Program-made: the position numbers and the translations under genes
Shown: piece after piece, positions 10,398 to 21,250 of the stretch
Numbering within the stretch: the first letter of the stretch is position 1
Layout: each line of letters opens with the position of its first letter
Assembly: GCA_030704615.1 (NCBI GenBank)
Contig: CM060734.1
Span: forward strand, 54,080,042-54,144,041
Source: Takakia lepidozioides
Lineage: Eukaryota; Streptophyta; Takakiopsida; Takakiales; Takakiaceae
DNA length: 64,000 nt
Direction of reading: 5' to 3'
Notes under the pieces: model-generated
Database searches by the model: none
Seen by the model: the letters and a program-made list of their open reading frames with translations, nothing else
Told to the model about the DNA's origin: nothing

Positions 10398-11679
10398 GGT
10401 GCGTTCTGCCAAAGGAGAACCACAGTTGGCGACAAGGTTGGCGTTTAATGTTCCTCTTCAACTGGGGAGTTGGGAGGGACGTGAGAACTTCACCATCTGC
10501 GAGATCAATGGAGTAGATCTCATTTTGGGGATGACCTTTCTGAGTAAATCCGGAGCGGTCATAGATGGCCGCAAGAGAGTAGTCACGCTGCCATGTGGGA
10601 ATGGTGGCGAGGTCTTACGAGTGTCGGAAACGCCCAAATCCGTGGGAGGGCGAATAAGCCTTCTGTCAGCAAGGGAGTGGGCCGTGGAAGAGGCACACGA
10701 ACCCCAGTTTTTGCTTTACATTAGAGAAGTGAAGGGAGAAGGCGATGGGGAGCCGAACCCAGATTGGATCAAGGGGATTTTGGAGAAATACCAGGATGTG
10801 ATGCCGGAGGATTTACCAAGCGGCTTGCCACCGCGAAGAGGAGTTGACCACAAGATTGAGGTGATACCGGGATTGGAACCGCCTGCCAAGGCGCCCTACC
10901 GGTTGAGCCACAGAGAGTTGGTCGAGCTGAAGACTCAGCTCAAGGATCTAATGTCAAAGGGGTACATCCGGCCGAGTAAGTCACCTTACGGAGCCCCGGT
11001 GCTATTCGCAGACAAGAAGGATGGGACGCTGCGGATGTGTGTCGATTACAGGGCTCTGAATAAGGTGACTATCAAAAACCGGTACCCTTTGCCAAGGATC
11101 GACGACCTCTTCGATCGGTTGGCAGGAGCGAAGTATTTCAGCCGGATCGACTTGCGCTCCGGCTATCATCAAATTCGGGTGGCGGAAGGAGATGAGGAGA
11201 AGACCGCGTGCAGGACAAGGTATGGTTCATATGAGTTCTTGGTGATGCCTTTTGGGCTCACCAATGCACCAGCGACCTTTAGCACGCTGATGAACAGCCT
11301 TTTTCAGGAGTGGTTGGATGACTTTGTGATCGTGTACATCGACGACATCTTGGTGTACTCGAAAACAAAGGAGGAGCACCTGGAGCACCTCAAAAGGGTG
11401 TTCCAAAAGTTGCGGGAAGGGAAGCTGTACGCCAAAGCTTCAAAGTGCGAATTCGGGGTCACGAAAGTAGAGTTCTTGGGGCATGTGATTACACAGGATG
11501 GGATCAAAATGGATGACAGAAAGGTGAGGGCGATCTTGGACTGGGAGCCTCCGACTTCGGTCCCGGGAGTGCGATCCTTCCTAGGACTCGCCTCCTATTA
11601 CCGGAAGTATGTGAGAAATTTCGCCAAGATCGCGGGGCCGCTGTCGGACCTTCTGTGTAAATCCAAAGTCTGGGTATGA
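10386..11679 (+). pseudogene. pol: Ty3/gypsy protease C-terminus and reverse transcriptase
   Basis: This continues the protease ([13 protein letters not shown], the usual flap-end block) after the frameshift. Reverse transcriptase is complete in outline: the [13 protein letters not shown] entry, [29 protein letters not shown], the [10 protein letters not shown] block and the catalytic YIDDILVYS. The tether to RNase H begins with [19 protein letters not shown] at 11677-11679 closes the frame; TGG-to-TGA would explain it, since Ty3 elements usually have Trp in this context. The element is therefore not autonomous as it stands. Confidence 0.93.
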
Positions 11680-13014
11680 AACACATTTTGTGGCCAAGCT
11701 TTTGCTGAATTGAAGCAGCGGATGGCGGAAGCTCCAGTCTTGAAAATCCCGGAGTTCGATCGTCCATTTGAGATTCATACAGATGCGTCGGACTTCGCGA
11801 TTGGGGGTGTACTTATGCAAGATGGACGTCCAGTGGCTTACGAAAGTAAGAAACTGAATGAAGTGGAGCGACGGTGGCCTACGCACGAAAAAGAGATGAA
11901 GGCGGTGGTGCATTGCCTTGAGCTTTGGCGCCACTATGTTGGTTCCAACCCAGTGAAGGTGTTCACGGACAATGTCACGGTGAAGTATTTTGCCACGCAG
12001 CCCAAGTTGTCCCCAAAACAACTTAGGTGGCAAGATACTTTGGCGGTGTTCGATGTGGATATCCAGTACAAACCAGGACGAGACAACGTGGTGGCCGATG
12101 CTTTAAGTAGAAAACAGCAGCTCTTGTTGGTGTACAAGGGTGAGACGGCGCTCCAAAGGAAGATCCGAAAGGCTTGCCGGAAGGATGAGCTGACGAAGTC
12201 CGTGATGCAGGACTTGAGGATGGGGGTTAAATCGCAGTTCCACTTGCAAAATGGACTGCTCCGGTATAAGCAAAAACGTCTCTACGTGCCAAAGGGAGGG
12301 ATCAGAGATAGCCTCTTGAGAGAATGCCATGATAGCCCGCTTGCGGGCCACGGCGGAGCCAAGCGCACTGCAGCACTCTTGAAGAAAGAGTATTTCTGGC
12401 CCAAACTGAGGGAGGAGGCAGAGGAGTATGTCAAGACATGCACCACATGCCAACAAAACCGGAGCGAGTACAAAAAGCAAGCGGGGCTGTTACAACCCTT
12501 GCCGATTCCAGAGGGGACTTGGGAAAGCGTCTCGATGGATTTCATGACTGCTATGCCGCTGTCAAAAGGATTCGATGCAATCATGGTGGTGGTGGATAGG
12601 TTCAGTAAAATGGGCCATTTCATCCCCACCAAGGAGACGGCAACGGCGCAGGAGACAGGGCGACTTTACTTCGCCCACGTCTTAAAGCATCATGGAGTCC
12701 CGAAGGATATTGTCTCGGATCGCGATCCAAAGTTTACGAGTAAATTTTGGAGGACACTTTGGAAGAAGATGGGGACGAGGCTGAAGATGAGCACCGCCTT
12801 CCGACCTACAACCGACGGCCAAACAGAAAGGGTGAATTCCGTAGTGAAGCAGATCTTGCGGAATTACGTGTCGGCAGACCAAACAGACTGGGTGGAACAC
12901 TTAGACGCGGCAGAGTTCTGTTATAATAACACAGAACACTCCGCAACGGGAGTTTCCCCTTTCGTATTGGTCTATGGAAAAGCACCTCTGGTGCCGACAA
13001 GTTGGGCCGCCTAG
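11680..13014 (+). pseudogene. pol: Ty3/gypsy RNase H and integrase
   Basis: RNase H has its first catalytic Asp in FEIHTDASDFAIGG, then ESKKLNEVERRWPTHEKE and VFTDNVTVKYF. Integrase shows the HHCC zinc finger (ECHDSPLAGHGGAKRT through CTTCQQNR). Its core has the D,D,E triad in SMDFMTAMPL, VSDRDPKFTSKFW and TTDGQTERVN. A TAG at 13012-13014 interrupts the integrase tail; it could come from CAG. The frame before and after is the same. Confidence 0.93.
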
Positions 13015-13602
13015 GACGTTGAGGAACCGGCAGTAGCGGCGGTACTGGAAGAACGCGAACGTTTGTTGAAGCTCGCAAAGTACAACATTGCCAAAGCCAG
13101 GAAACGGTATGAAAGGCAGGCGAATCGGAAGCGGAGGGAAGTGAAGTTTGAGGCAGGCACAGAGGTCTGGTTGAACATCAAGAATTTCCGACTACCTCCG
13201 GAAGTGAGTCCGAAGTTCGTACCTCCGTATGCGGGACCCTTTCGCATTCGAAAGGTTATGAATGAGGATGTGTATGAATTGGAGCTGCCGGCAAACAGCA
13301 AGGTGCACCCAGTATTCTATGTCTCCCTTTTGAAGCCTTACTTCAAAGATGAAGCGCGTCCGAATCGGCATCAAGTGTTGCGTCCGCCACCTATGCTGTT
13401 AGATCATGAAAATGAACCTGAGTACGAGGTGGAGGCAATACTTAAGTCGAGGAGGTTCAAGAACCGAGAAACGGAGTATCTCGTCAAATGGAAGGGCTAT
13501 CATCATGTGAAGGCATCTTGGGTGCGTGCCTCAGAAATGGGAAACGCATCCGAGGCGGTTGCAGCTTTCGAAGGGCGACCTCAAAAGCGGAAGAAACGTT
13601 GA
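13015..13602 (+). pseudogene. pol: Integrase C-terminal module with chromodomain
   Basis: This is the same frame as the integrase core. It contains the GPY/F-type module (PPYAGPFRIRKV, LPANSKVHPVFYVSLLKPY) followed by a chromodomain: YEVEAILKSRRFKNRETEYLVKWKGY, with the aromatic Y...W residues and the closing W of ASWV. A basic tail (KRKKR) and a normal TGA follow. A C-terminal chromodomain places the element in the chromovirus branch of Ty3/gypsy. Chromodomains of this kind are thought to steer integration to marked chromatin. Confidence 0.92.
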
Positions 13603-14506
13603 TGGGGACATCAACCTTGGAGCGTGGGGGAGGAAATGCATGCCTAGCCCGGCTTAGCTAGCTTAGGAATCCGATTACAAAAACTTGTATTGTACAAAAA
13701 TTTGTTATAAAGGAAATGGGTTCCAAATGTTGTGCGTCCTATTTTGTTTGGAATGGTGATGCATGGTATGGTTGGCTAGTGTGTAGAATGCATGCTAGCT
13801 TATAAAAGTGGGAGAGGTAAATGGGTTAACCGTGTGTTTGCGTAGTGCCGAAATCGGGTGACCCCCATCCAAGGGGCAAGGAAACTTGCGACTTCTTTGG
13901 GAGTTCACGTGCTAGTGCGCACCTGGCGCGTGCGCGTACTATAACTGCGCTACCGAGGGGGTTGCCTTGTAAAGCGGGCTAACGCGGAAGCTACGTGCTT
14001 CCGTTCACGTACTATAATCGTGTAGCCTCGGGACGAAGTTGTAGTGCGGCTTCGGCGTGTTCCCGTACCTCAGGCCAGCATTCCAAGGCGGACCCAATTG
14101 TAGTGATTGGGGCGCACGGTTGGTTCAAGGTTATCTTCCTAGTCAAAGAGGGTTCCAGGGAACCCTTGCTCAAGGTGATGCCAAAAGCGGCATCATGAGC
14201 GATCGCAAGCAATGTTGTTGCAGTAAGGCGATTCGATCCTCGGGGAGGATCGTTCCTTGGCCTTGAAGTAGGCCAAGAAGAGTGCACTGGGAGGAGCTGG
14301 AGAGGCTCCACCCTTGGCCGGGACTTGGAGGAAGTCGGCCGAACTAGCTAGTGGAGAGTAGAGTCAAGTGTGGGGTTTGGTTCTTTGCCATGGGACGCCA
14401 TGGTGCGGAAACAAACTCCTTGATGTGGGACGCCACAGCTTGGATGTTCGTTTCTACAAAATGGACAAGTCGATGAGGACATCAACTCCCTGTTGGTAGG
14501 GGTGTG
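13603..14506 (+). other. Chromovirus 3' untranslated region
   Basis: Roughly 900 bp between the pol stop and the 3' LTR with no convincing frame. A purine-rich stretch (GCGTGGGGGAGG) follows the stop closely, and another G-rich patch (TTGGTAGGGGTGTG) lies directly before the LTR and is the better candidate polypurine tract. It also has short G/C-rich inverted motifs around 13,860-14,000. Confidence 0.6.
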
Positions 14507-15231
14507 TGTCGCGACCCTTTGCCTTGAGGGCAGGGGGTCGGGACACATGAGGGGCTGCCCCTGTAGTGGGGGCATTGGCAGCGATAGGTATGGGGGCTGA
14601 AGCACCCTTGAGTGCCCAAGGCACTCAAGGAGGCGGAGGCGCTCACTAGGTGGAGCCCCGCACACCGGGTTGCGGTGGGGGTAGCTCCACAAGGGGTGGT
14701 GATAGCTTAGCGGGACTTAGTGGGGGTGGCATAGGACTCACCATGGGGGCGGAGACCTCGTGGTGGGAGTCGTGGGGAGTCGTGGGACTCATCACGGTCC
14801 ATAGGGGCCGTGATGAGTGGGCCAAGACTCACCGCGACTCATCACCGGGAGTCGAGGGTTTTCGTGGTGGTTCGCCATAAAATGGCATGGCTGGTTATGA
14901 AACCCCCGCGGACAGCTACAGAAGTATATATAGGGAGTAGTAACCCCGAGAACGGTGCAAGCCCGTTGGTGACCAAAAACTAGTGAGTAAGCGAACGAGC
15001 CGGAAAGCGACCAAAGAGAGGGGAGCTGTTCCGGACTGCCATCTACCAAAGGGAATTCTCCTAGTCCCAAATAGGTGGAGGGTTTAGAGGGAAGCGAAGG
15101 GGGACCGTTATGTCCTGGTGAGCAGCCGAAGCTCCAAGTTGGCCCGGGCGGCCAGGTTGGGAGTCAGGCGCGCGCATCAAAGCGAGTAACTATGACTTGA
15201 AGGGGAGCTTACCGAAGTGAGGTGCGCGACA
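14507..15231 (+). repeat. 3' LTR of the chromovirus
   Basis: 725 bp, TGTCGCGACC to GTGCGCGACA, nearly identical to the inverted copy at 5762-6487. Mid-LTR it has alternating short repeats of GACTC/GAGTC (CACGACTCCCACCACGAGG type) and a TATA box. It is followed by the target duplication GTAGG. Confidence 0.95.
14925..14932 (+). promoter_or_regulatory. LTR TATA box
   Basis: TATATATA in GAAGTATATATAGGGAG, placed about 300 bp before the LTR end as expected for a U3 promoter. The inverted LTR carries the equivalent near 6061-6069. Confidence 0.6.
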
Positions 15232-15236
15232 GTAGG
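15232..15236 (+). repeat. Target-site duplication, 3' copy (GTAGG)
   Basis: Immediately follows the 3' LTR and matches the copy preceding the inverted 5' LTR. Confidence 0.88.
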
Positions 15237-16373
15237 GGGAAGGGGGCACAAGGGCAGGTAGGTGGGCAGGGAAGTGTTGCTGATACTGGCCCTCTGGTGG
15301 TTGTCCAGCAGACTCCACCGCATGGTAGGGGATCCGGGAGAAAGAACAAGGGGGTGGTTGATCCCAAGGACCCGTACCATGCAGTGGAGCATCCCACAAG
15401 GGTCATTCGCCCTACCAGGTTGGAGATGGCCAACGTTGGGTTCCTTGCCATGATGGAGTCCAAGAAATCTGATTACAAGGGCGAACCATCACCAGTGTGG
15501 GAGAGGATTGTGGAGTTCCTCGGCACGGTGCGTGTTGTCTTTTGCTTCTTGTCTGTTGTGTGCATGGATCGTTTCAATCCTCTTGAGCATTCCATTGCAT
15601 GCTTGTTTGCAGGCTAAAATGACCAAATCCTGGGTGAACGGGAAGGAGAAGCCATATGCAGCCGAACTCATCATCTTGGACATCCCTGATGGCTTGCCAG
15701 TCCCGGATGTCCCTCCATCGGGTGCTTGTCCAGGTTGGAATGCTTTTGATGAGCGCTACTGGCGGTGGATTTTCTCCTTTTGCAATTTCTTTCTGTCCGA
15801 TGCAGGTGTTTTGGTGTTCATCCAATCCATCGACCTTCACTGTCACCGTGCACTTGCCAGCTATTTGAAAGCCTCCGGTATGAGGGTCGTGAAGACATGG
15901 AATTGTGTGAACAGCATGTACCTGACGAAGGGGGATAGTCCCGGAGAGATGGTAAATCTGCCTTCTTATTCCTCTTCTTGGTGGTTCTCGGATGGAGTTG
16001 CATAAGTCGCTCAAATGAATATGTAGGGGCCTGGTTTTCAAGCTTCTTAGTTCCTTGTGGATGTCCTGTTCATAGACTCGTTTGTTTGAAGCTATTTGTC
16101 TCGTCCGAGTGCATCCACCTACGACTCCAGCCGTCATTAGGGAGTTCGCCATCACTCATGGGGGCAAGTTCATAGACGAGAGGACAGATCCTCCCACGGA
16201 TGACATGCACCACAACTACGTGGACAACAACGTGGACAACAACGTGTGCTTGCGAAGGGGGAATGGGGTTCCTTGGAGAGGGGCCAGGGAGAGGAGCCTG
16301 GCTTTCATTCAGACGATTGTGGAGTGCTGCACCTACACAGACGCCAGAGTTTTGGATTTGTCAATGGGCATAG
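15237..16373 (+). pseudogene. ParB-like/methyltransferase gene, C-terminal part with permuted DNA-methyltransferase-like domain
   Basis: Exons at 15237-15527 (donor ACG|GTGCGT), 15613-15951 (TTTGCAG acceptor, ATG|GTAAAT donor) and about 16092-16373. The first continues the Lys/Gly-rich linker of the inverted half and ends WERIVEFLGT. The second reads AAELIILDIPDGLPVPD, then FFLSDAGVLVFIQS and LKASGMRVVKTWN, which looks like motif IV with its following strands; canonical DPPY is replaced by DIPD. The third ends SLAFIQTIVECC and then ARVLDLSMGIGS, which resembles the motif I Gly-rich loop preceded by its helix. Motif IV before motif I is the order of beta-class N6/N4 amino-methyltransferases. 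Target base and activity cannot be judged. The junction between exons 2 and 3 does not keep frame as I read it, so decay or a different acceptor is likely. Confidence 0.55.
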
Positions 16374-16533
16374 GTTCGTCTCTTCAACATTCACATTTCG
16401 TGAGGTTTGTTTGACCTTGCACTTTCAGCTCTTCCCACCGTTCCAAATGTGTCTTCAATGTCTGTTTGCTCACGGTTTCCTGGGATCACAGGCTCACGCC
16501 TCTGGGCACACATAATAGCCCCCCCTCATTCTC

Positions 16534-16933
16534 ATAGACTGGAGCATTCAAGGCGGTGAACTGTGGCACTCGGCATCAATTGTCGCGGCAGCTCCGATTA
16601 CAATAATGCGGGGAACCATGGAGCACTGCAATAGTTGATGACCGTCATCAACGATATCAACCCCAATCGTTTTTACAACAATAAAAAATAAATTATATGC
16701 GGCGCTTTCGAGGGACAATTCATTTGTGTCTTTTTGCAAAAGGTCCGGCGACACTCCCGACTACTCGATCAAGACCTTGATTCAACAACTTGCAGATCAC
16801 GGTTGTAAGGTCCGTGGGAGTATCCACTTGTCTATGACAAGACAACAATGTTATCGACGGGATGCTGACCGTCAATGCGATCGTTTTTGGGTGCAATTAT
16901 AATGACAATGTCAATAACGTTGATTTATGCTAA
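16534..16933 (+). pseudogene. KP4-like killer-toxin relic (copy 1)
   Basis: Clear nucleotide similarity to the copy at 17448-17906 along its whole length, including the blocks around CACTCGGCATCAA(T/C)TGTCGCGGCAG and CTACTCGATCAAGACC. It lacks a usable start and signal peptide and has several internal indels, among them a shortened segment after the first Cys block, so it is a dead paralogue. The family is the small Cys-rich secreted KP4 fold first known from a fungal-virus killer toxin and found in mosses. Confidence 0.75.
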
Positions 16934-16940
16934 GCGGAAA

Positions 16941-17447
16941 GCAAATCTCCTAAAGCGAACATCGTGACAATGATATGAATATAGCAAAGCAAAAGACTTT
17001 AGCCTAAGTTGATATCCGTGGCGTTCCAAAGATGTCAGCTGCATGATACAAATCATTGTTTTTTTATTTTTTGTTTATTTTTTCTGGAAAATGGCAGGAA
17101 ATAGCCGTATATTTTGTTCATTTTATTTGGAGAAGTTTGGCGATTTCATCCTTGAAATAACAACATTTGCGACAAAACAGTTTATTTACGTATTCTTTGT
17201 TTTGTTGTGGATTTGAATTTTTTTTTTTGTATTTTTAGATCAACAAATTTAGATTTTTAAAAGGTTGTTGATCTATGCGGACATCAAAGTCCTCCACCGG
17301 CAACTTTACTACCAAACTACTACAACTCGATCTCAAGTATATATATGTCTCCGCTTGAAGGTTACAATAAAATACATTAGACTCGCAACCAAGCAAACAC
17401 GAGCGACCTCCTCGTAATATTTCTTCGTCTTACCATTGCATTTCATC
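16941..17447 (+). promoter_or_regulatory. AT-rich upstream region with TATA box of KP4-like copy 2
   Basis: AT-rich DNA with T runs near 17050-17230 and no coding frame. TATATATAT at 17338-17346 lies about 100 bp before the ATG of copy 2, a normal core-promoter arrangement with a short leader. Confidence 0.55.
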
Positions 17448-17906
17448 ATGGCACTACATTCATCAGTTGTCCTCACCGTTCTCATTCTCATAGCCTTGAG
17501 CATTCAAGGTGGTGTTGTGGCACTCGGCATCAACTGTCGCGGCAGCATGTTTTGCTGGAGTTATTGGGACTATAGAGAAGTACTATTTGCGTTGGAGAGC
17601 GTCATCGACTTTCATATCGACCCTAATCGCTTTTACAACAATGAAGAACAGATTGCCTGCGGCTTTTTTGAAGGACAAAGTTTTTATGGACAAAACTTTT
17701 GTGTCTTCTGCCAAAGTTCCGGTGGCGCTCCCGGCTACTCGATCAAGACCTGATTGGAGAACTTGCAGATCACGGTTGCAAGACCTGTGGGAGTATTCCA
17801 CTTTTCTATCCACAACAATATTGCCAACGGAATATTGACAGTCAACGTGGTCAAAAACGCCTGCAAATATGATACTTATGATGGTTACACCGTTGGCCTA
17901 TGCTAG
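17448..17906 (+). pseudogene. KP4-like killer-toxin protein (copy 2), frame damaged
   Basis: Starts at ATG 17448 with a typical signal peptide (hydrophobic VVLTVLILIALSI, then a small-residue cleavage region) and the family's opening block GINCRGS after it. Spaced Cys residues follow. A one-base loss just before 17751 brings in a TGA. A compensating one-base gain near 17795 returns to the original frame, which then runs to a TAG at 17904-17906 through a block like the family's C-terminal ILTVN...C segment. Total length, 459 bp, is a multiple of three. KP4 proteins are small disulfide-rich secreted toxins acting on calcium channels; plant versions are attributed to transfer from fungi. Either a recent pseudogene or a product with a scrambled 15-residue stretch if a short intron removes the TGA. 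Confidence 0.8.
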
Positions 17907-20108
17907 TGAGCGGAAAGCAAACACTACAACATCCCATGGGATTTCCAACCAGCAAGGTTTCACTGTTATTTTCACTATTGACATATTTCACTATCATTTC
18001 ACTATAGTTAAGAATTGCTGACAAAACTTTAAACTCACTATGTAATAGTTACGCTGGAAGTGATATTTATGATATTTCAATAACTAATGGTAGTGGCAAA
18101 TGTTTAAAAGCAATGTGTACAACAATTCAAATGTATATGAACATTTGGATATTTTCAACTATCTATGGCTTAAATAATACTTAAGCAGTTCACACATTCA
18201 AAGTGACAATATATCAAGGAAGAAACCAATTTACTTTGGAAAAATCCATTGATTTTGGGTAGAAGGCCAAAAATGAAAACCATGTGTGGATGGGTAGAAT
18301 TGTGAGTCCTCTAGCTATTCCCCAAAAAACTACGTCAAAGAGGTTTCATATGACCAATATATGGCCAAACCTATAAAGTATAATCTAAATCTGACCTTAT
18401 AAATTTTTAAATTTAAAACAATAAATATTAATTCCGCATTCATTACAATAATTTGAAAATTTGGCTTAGAAGCATATAATTGACCGATTAGTAAAATCTT
18501 TCACTATAGCTAGGGAACATTACTCACCTATACACGTGGAACAATATGAGTGGCTGAAAAATGCGTGGTACCAACTACGTGGGATATACAGTCATGGACA
18601 TTTTTTGATTCAATCTCTTCGTCTTTAGTTTAACGAAGTCCTACATGTGCGAGCTTGCGTGATTATGTGTAGGAGCTAAGTCCTAAAATGTGTGATTTGT
18701 ATTGTGTGTGTGATCTTTGAAGGTGGTTGAGCTAGCTTTTCTCATGTATAAAAAAAGTATGTTGTCACTCACCCACTACTGCGATTAGGGGGGTCTAACG
18801 ACGCCCACGCCCGATCGCGGGCTTGGGCGAGCGACACCAGCCGCAAAGGCCAAAAAACGATGCCCCAGACAGCACCCCAGACGCCCCAAAAGTACTTGAA
18901 ATTATGAGACCAAGTTGGTGTACCCCTCCTCATCGTGCACCCCTCCTTATCGAGGGCTTTCCAACAGTACGAAGCACCAGGGTTGGTGCCCGCGGTTTGA
19001 AAGATCTCAACGTTACAAAACAAAACAAAACAAACAAGCGGCTCGTCGCGTAATGGCTCCTCTTAGTTGATGAACTATGTTAATATCAAATAATATAAGT
19101 AGGTAATTTAAAATCAATATATAAAGTTTATGGTCTGTCCAACATGCCTTTGTTTAATACCAGATAGTAATGTCGGTGAGGCACGTTTGTCCAAACATCA
19201 CTAATTGAAAGCCATAAATTGTAGTACTGAAAAGAATCATGAATATTTATAATTATTTTGTTGATACAAAATTATTATGTAAATATCTACACTAAAATCT
19301 CATAATATTATTGTTGGATAAAATAAACATTAAACTTATCACTATTTTGTATTTTTTGTTTTGAAAATCAGTGAGGTAAGAAGCACTTTAAATTAAAAAG
19401 AGGCGGATTACAAAAGAAAAATATAACTTTACGAGTCCGTAATTAATTATAGTGGATTAGATGAAAGCCACCTATAATTTTTTACAAGTGGCTTATCAAG
19501 GTTTTGGTCATGGTTAGTTGGAATTACCTACTTCTAGTTAACTATGACATTTCGGATATTCATATTAGTATTTTGTGTGTTGGGACCTCATTTGGTCTCA
19601 TATGACGTAAGGATGGTTTTCCGCTTGTGATGATTGATGAGGCTCACATTCTTGTAGTTGAGCCTCCATGAGTCTCTCTCACCTCCATAGCTCTAGGTAT
19701 TGAGAGAGAGTGTAATAGAGGGCTTTATAGGGTGGATTCCTTATCAAAAGTGTCATTGGCTTGACTTAGTTTATGTTATGTGATTGAGTGGATTTTCACT
19801 TGGTGGAGTGTGCCATTGCGTTTCTATCTTCTCTTCACGTTTCACAAGTCCCTAGGAATCAACTAAGTGTGTGAAAACATGAGTGACAAGCATGAGAAAA
19901 GGGTGGATTCCAAAAGAGCACCAAACAGCAGACTGCGTAAAAACACTCTGGGTGCTGCGTCTCAAGCTGTACACACCTGAAGAATGTTGAGCCAATAAGT
20001 CACACACACATGTCCACTGATGTCCCCTAAAAAATTCCAAGCAGCCCAAGCTGCTGGGTTCTTTGGCATCAGCCTCGTATCCCGATGCACATTCACTTTC
20101 ATTATCAT
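17907..20108. other. AT-rich intergenic DNA, no gene recognised
   Basis: Mostly AT-rich, with a GC-rich island at about 18780-19010 (GACGCCCACGCCCGATCGCGGGCTTGGGCGAGCG has internal dyad symmetry) that resembles a decayed dispersed repeat. A block at 18270-18400 resembles, loosely, the sequence at 29820-29930. No frame longer than about 85 codons is convincing. Confidence 0.5.
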
Positions 20109-20213
20109 TGTGGCATAGCTTTCTAGGATGGCTTGTTAGGAAATGTGGTTAGATAGCGATGTGGGTTGTGGCACGATGCTTAGGTATACGACATGCTCAA
20201 AATTTAAATGTGT
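20109..20213 (+). repeat. Host sequence repeated on both sides of the minus-strand element (left copy)
   Basis: About 105 bp (ATCATTGTGGCATAGC ... AAATTTAAATGTGTT) nearly identical, same orientation, to 31891-32000. It probably reflects a tandem host repeat into which the element inserted, since it is far too long for a target duplication. Confidence 0.8.
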
Positions 20214-20657
20214 TGTCGTGCGCATACATATCGCTACACAACTACATCGCTGTCCAAACCACACCACACATATATGCACAATAAAGTAGTCTGCCACAAT
20301 AGATAAACAAGCTAAACATGACACACACTCTCAACACAAGAAATATGAAATCCATCGCTATCACTCTTTAAAATAGAAGTTGAGCCAGGGGCACCCCACG
20401 CTATGGGGACTCCACCCCACAACAACCTATACTCCCATCATAAGCACACTCAGATCTAAACGCATGAAGGAGCTCGGTCGCGCAGGCTCAACTCGAGAGA
20501 GATGAGCTGCGCGACTGCCGCTCTCGTGAAGATAAGACGGTTTAGGTGTCAAACTAAACTTGACACCTGATTTAACACTTGACCTAAATCCAAGTGTTAA
20601 ATACAAATAACTAGCTTTATTCTAGTTGTTTTCACACTGTGCTTATTTAACTTGACA
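20214..20657 (-). repeat. LTR at the 3' side of the minus-strand Ty3/gypsy element
   Basis: On the minus strand it begins TGTCAAGTTA (20657) and ends GCGCACGACA (20214), with TGTC/GACA termini. The flanking host bases give a 4-5-bp duplication, GTGT(T) at about 20210-20214 and 31851-31855. An 87-bp segment forming the LTR end (20214-20300) is repeated at 20660-20746, next to a polypurine tract, so the boundary is rearranged: either a partial tandem LTR or a nested insertion. Confidence 0.65.
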
Positions 20658-20659
20658 GC

Positions 20660-20746
20660 TGTCGTGCGCATACATATCGCTACACAACTACATCGCTGTC
20701 CAAACCACACCACACATATATGCACAATAAAGTAGTCTGCCACAAT
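20660..20746 (-). repeat. Second copy of the 87-bp LTR-end segment
   Basis: Essentially identical to 20214-20300, same orientation. On the minus strand it begins ATTGTGGCAGAC directly after the G-run, so it could mark the true start of a 3' LTR. Confidence 0.8.
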
Positions 20747-20757
20747 CGCCCCCCTAG
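20747..20757 (-). promoter_or_regulatory. Candidate polypurine tract
   Basis: The minus strand reads CTAGGGGGGCG immediately before LTR-type sequence, the usual plus-strand priming site of an LTR retrotransposon. Confidence 0.5.
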
Positions 20758-21129
20758 CTGGTGGATAGGTCCCTCTACCTCCAGATAGCTACAAGATGTA
20801 ATAGCCACAACCGTATTGAGTCCTCTATCACTGTCCCTATTGCACTCAAACCCTATAGACCAAGAGGCCGGGTACAAGAGTAGCCCCATTGTTAGTCGCC
20901 GTCTTGCAATCTGTGAACTTGAGCCAGGACCTCGTGTGTTTAAGGTCTCCTAGTAGCTGGGCCTTGCGTTTCTTGTTAGCCTTCCATGGTTGTATCCACT
21001 CCCACTATCCAATGCAATGTGGACATAACCAATCCCCATCCGGAACCATCTTCCACACAACCACGTCCTCAGTTGAGCAGACTACTTGGTTCTACTATTA
21101 ACTACTGTTAGCAGACTACAACAGTCTCC

Positions 21130-21250
21130 GTCTGTTTAACCAGTCTGCCGCGTAGTCTGTTGGCCGCTGAGCAGTCTGCCGGCTAGTCTGTTGCATGTTG
21201 AGAAGTCTGTCGCGTAGTCTGCTGGCCGCTCATCAGTCTGCTCGGCAGAG
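21130..21250 (+). repeat. Short tandem repeat of a GTCTGC motif
   Basis: Several imperfect units of about 30-36 bp of the form AGTCTGCCGCGTAGTCTGTTGGCCGCTGAGC. They translate on the minus strand as SGQQTTRQT repeats at the tail of the integrase frame. Confidence 0.7.

Noticed and set aside
13603-15070. LTR and UTR open frames (e.g. 14348-14692, 14792-15070)
   Set aside because: Mirror copies of them occur in the inverted LTR at 5923-6343; they are non-coding LTR sequence.
15574-16155. Minus-strand frame of 193 codons
   Set aside because: It is the shadow of the methyltransferase-like exons on the plus strand.
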